A stretch of DNA of 64,000 nucleotides, from assembly GCA_963763015.1 (NCBI GenBank), contig CAVXML010000002.1, positions 8,838 through 72,837 on the forward strand. The letters are read 5' to 3'. Under the pieces are notes generated by a model. That model had not been told where the DNA came from. It did no database searches and saw only the letters and a list, made by a program, of their open reading frames with translations. The translations under genes and the position numbers were made by a program. This document shows, one piece after another, positions 62,155 through 64,000 of the stretch; the first letter of the stretch is position 1; each line of letters opens with the position of its first letter. Origin of the DNA: Fodinibacter sp963763015 (GTDB lineage: Bacteria; Actinomycetota; Actinomycetes; Actinomycetales; Dermatophilaceae).

Positions 62155-64000
62155 GTGTCGCCTGTGTCCATGAACTCCACCGAGTCCAGCGCACTTCCGC
62201 CCGAGTTCTCCCACAAGGCTCTGCAGTCCTTGGTGCGTAGGGGGAGGACGACAGGGTCGGTGACGGGGGAGCAGGTGGCGGAGGCACTGCGTGCTGCCGA
62301 CGTGCGGGCCAACCGCGGCCGCGTGGTGCTGCGAGCCCTCGATGAGCAGGGGATCGTGGTGGCCATGGACCAGAGCGCCCCGGGCGTTGCAGCGGCAACG
62401 ACGCGGACGACGAAGAAGGCGTCGGCGACGGCCACCACTCGCTCGACGACGCGCAAGACGGCCGCCCGGGCAGCATCCGGCACCCCGGTCACGGCCACGA
62501 CGGCAGCGACGAACGGTGGCTCGGCGACCGCGGGCACGTCGCGTTCGACCAAGGCGGCGACGAAGGCCCCGGCCAAGACGTCATCCAAGGCGGCTTCTGC
62601 GAAGGCTGCCGCGCCGGCCAAGACCGCTGCGAAGGCGGTCCCTGCCAAGGCCGCCTCCGTCAAGGCCGCCTCCGTCAAGGACGCCGCCCCGAGCAGGGCC
62701 GCCGCCACGAAGGCTGCGCCCGCCAAGTCCACCGCCAAGACCACCGCCAAGGCGACGACTACCCGCAAGGCGGCCGCTGCTGCCAGCGCCAAGGCTCCTG
62801 CGGCCCGCGCTCGAACGGCCGCCAAGCGCAGCGCCTCGCGCACGCCGGCCGCACCCGCCGCCCCCGCGGGGGCAGGGAATGATGGCGTGGCCCCGGACAT
62901 CGAGGACGTGGCCGTCGACGACGTCCCGGTCGAGGAGGTCGACCTGGCGGACCTCGTCGTCGACGAGGTGCTCGTGGCAGCTGCCGGGGTTATCGAGGAC
63001 GAGGCCGAGGTCGCCAAGCCGGTGGCCGATGGCGAGACCGAGGAGAGCGGGTTCGTCCTGCGGGACGACGACGAGGACGACGCCCCGGTCCAGCAGGTGG
63101 TGACGGCCGGCGCCACGGCCGACCCCGTGAAGGACTACCTCAAGCAGATCGGCAAGGTCGCCCTGCTGAACGCCGAGCAGGAGGTGGAGCTGGCCAAGCG
63201 CATCGAGGCCGGGCTCTTCGCCGAGGAGAAGCTCAACGCCGGCGACAAGATCGACATGAAGATCAAGCGTGAGCTGTGGTGGATCGCCCAGGACGGCAAG
63301 AAGGCCAAGAACCACCTGCTGGAGGCCAACCTGCGCCTCGTCGTCTCGCTCGCCAAGCGCTACACCGGCCGCGGCATGCTGTTCCTCGACCTCATCCAGG
63401 AGGGGAACCTCGGCCTGATCCGTGCAGTCGAGAAGTTCGACTACACCAAGGGCTACAAGTTCTCCACGTACGCCACGTGGTGGATCCGCCAGGCCATCAC
63501 CCGCGCCATGGCCGACCAGGCACGCACCATCCGCATCCCCGTGCACATGGTCGAGGTCATCAACAAGCTGGCGCGCGTGCAACGCCAGATGCTCCAGGAC
63601 CTCGGACGCGAGCCCACCCCGGAGGAGCTCGCCAAGGAGCTCGACATGACGCCCGAGAAGGTCGTCGAGGTCCAGAAGTACGGGCGCGAGCCCATCTCGC
63701 TGCACACCCCCCTGGGCGAGGACGGCGACAGCGAGTTCGGCGACCTCATCGAGGACTCCGAAGCCGTCGTGCCGGCGGATGCCGTGAGCTTCACACTCCT
63801 GCAGGAGCAGCTGCACAGCGTCCTGGACACGCTCTCCGAGCGGGAGGCGGGTGTCGTGTCGATGCGCTTCGGCCTCACCGACGGCCAGCCCAAGACGCTC
63901 GACGAGATCGGCAAGGTCTACGGGGTCACCCGGGAGCGGATCCGCCAGATCGAGTCCAAGACCATGAGCAAGCTTCGCCACCCGAGCCGCAGCCAGGCGC
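62155..64000 (+). CDS. primary sigma factor RpoD/HrdB-like (runs off the window)
   Basis: At least 615 codons; only a few C-terminal residues are beyond the window. Residues 1-70 are region 1.1-like. Residues about 80-250 are Lys/Ala/Thr-rich (KAAAKT-type repeats, such as KASATATTRSTTRKTAARAA), like histone H1 tails, then an acidic stretch (DIEDVAVDDVPVEEVDLADL). Region 1.2 to 4 follows: DPVKDYLKQIGKVALLNAEQ, the region 2 core LLEANLRLVVSLAKRYTGRG and LFLDLIQEGNLGLIRAVEKF, region 2.4 FSTYATWWIRQAITRAM, and region 4.2 VTRERIRQIESKTMSKLRHP. Start GTG 62,155 (GAAAGG upstream) or ATG 62,170. Confidence 0.92.
   Translation, partial: MSPVSMNSTESSALPPEFSHKALQSLVRRGRTTGSVTGEQVAEALRAADVRANRGRVVLRALDEQGIVVAMDQSAPGVAAATTRTTKKASATATTRSTTRKTAARAASGTPVTATTAATNGGSATAGTSRSTKAATKAPAKTSSKAASAKAAAPAKTAAKAVPAKAASVKAASVKDAAPSRAAATKAAPAKSTAKTTAKATTTRKAAAAASAKAPAARARTAAKRSASRTPAAPAAPAGAGNDGVAPDIEDVAVDDVPVEEVDLADLVVDEVLVAAAGVIEDEAEVAKPVADGETEESGFVLRDDDEDDAPVQQVVTAGATADPVKDYLKQIGKVALLNAEQEVELAKRIEAGLFAEEKLNAGDKIDMKIKRELWWIAQDGKKAKNHLLEANLRLVVSLAKRYTGRGMLFLDLIQEGNLGLIRAVEKFDYTKGYKFSTYATWWIRQAITRAMADQARTIRIPVHMVEVINKLARVQRQMLQDLGREPTPEELAKELDMTPEKVVEVQKYGREPISLHTPLGEDGDSEFGDLIEDSEAVVPADAVSFTLLQEQLHSVLDTLSEREAGVVSMRFGLTDGQPKTLDEIGKVYGVTRERIRQIESKTMSKLRHPSRSQA

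Noticed and set aside
62581..63981. 466-codon reverse-strand open frame
   Set aside because: Antisense to the sigma factor, whose regions 1.2-4 are unmistakable on the forward strand.

Overview
The window is GC-rich (about 70 %), gene-dense DNA from an actinobacterium. The closest fit is the order Micrococcales, probably an Intrasporangiaceae-like genus such as Janibacter, Knoellia, Phycicoccus or Terrabacter. Pointers are a DUF222-HNH (13E12-type) gene, SAM-IV riboswitches, a primary sigma factor with a long Lys/Ala-rich N-terminus, an actinobacterial-type HrpA helicase, PAC2 and DUF4192 proteins, many GTG starts, and a DUF6318-type lipoprotein. The genus is inference; the phylum is well supported.

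Positions 1-20,600 are an accessory, rearranged region. Intact genes (glutaredoxin-like protein, DUF222-HNH nuclease, AhpC/TSA-like protein, DUF302 protein, MFS exporter, Fic protein, ABC exporter pair, NrtR-like Nudix protein) sit among remnants: a decayed duplicate of the 10,043-10,669 gene, the tail of an SDR, two genes cut off head-to-head near 11,098, the tail of a second DUF222-HNH gene, and the tail of a LuxR protein. A MalT-like LuxR regulator (5,107-8,033) heads an operon of two membrane proteins and a small soluble protein. Regulatory palindromes include a perfect SOS (LexA) box before the HNH gene and a perfect CsoR/CstR-type operator before the DUF302 gene.

Positions 20,600-45,500 carry metabolism and transport: a multicopper oxidase with a small membrane partner, divergent from a NarL-type two-component system; hydrolases; an aldo/keto reductase; two tandem MFS proteins each fused to a cyclic-nucleotide-binding domain; a secreted beta-helix protein; a SulP transporter; an SDR; a lower-GC secreted-protein pair; a SprT-like protein; a patatin; ornithine aminotransferase; and an F420-type reductase.

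Positions 45,500-64,000 are more core-like. Two methionine genes, metY and metX, lie 13 kb apart in the same orientation, each behind its own promoter and SAM-IV riboswitch. Between them are a WXG-like protein pair, HrpA, a PAC2 protein, a GerW/YtfJ-like protein, a compact family A DNA polymerase, and EcsC, DUF1232 and DUF4192 proteins. A universal stress protein and the primary sigma factor, which runs off the end, close the window.

At least 13 apparent single-base frameshifts interrupt six otherwise well-conserved genes, including riboswitch-controlled metY. This pattern suggests residual indel errors in the assembly as much as real decay. No tRNA, rRNA, CRISPR array, transposase or prophage was found.
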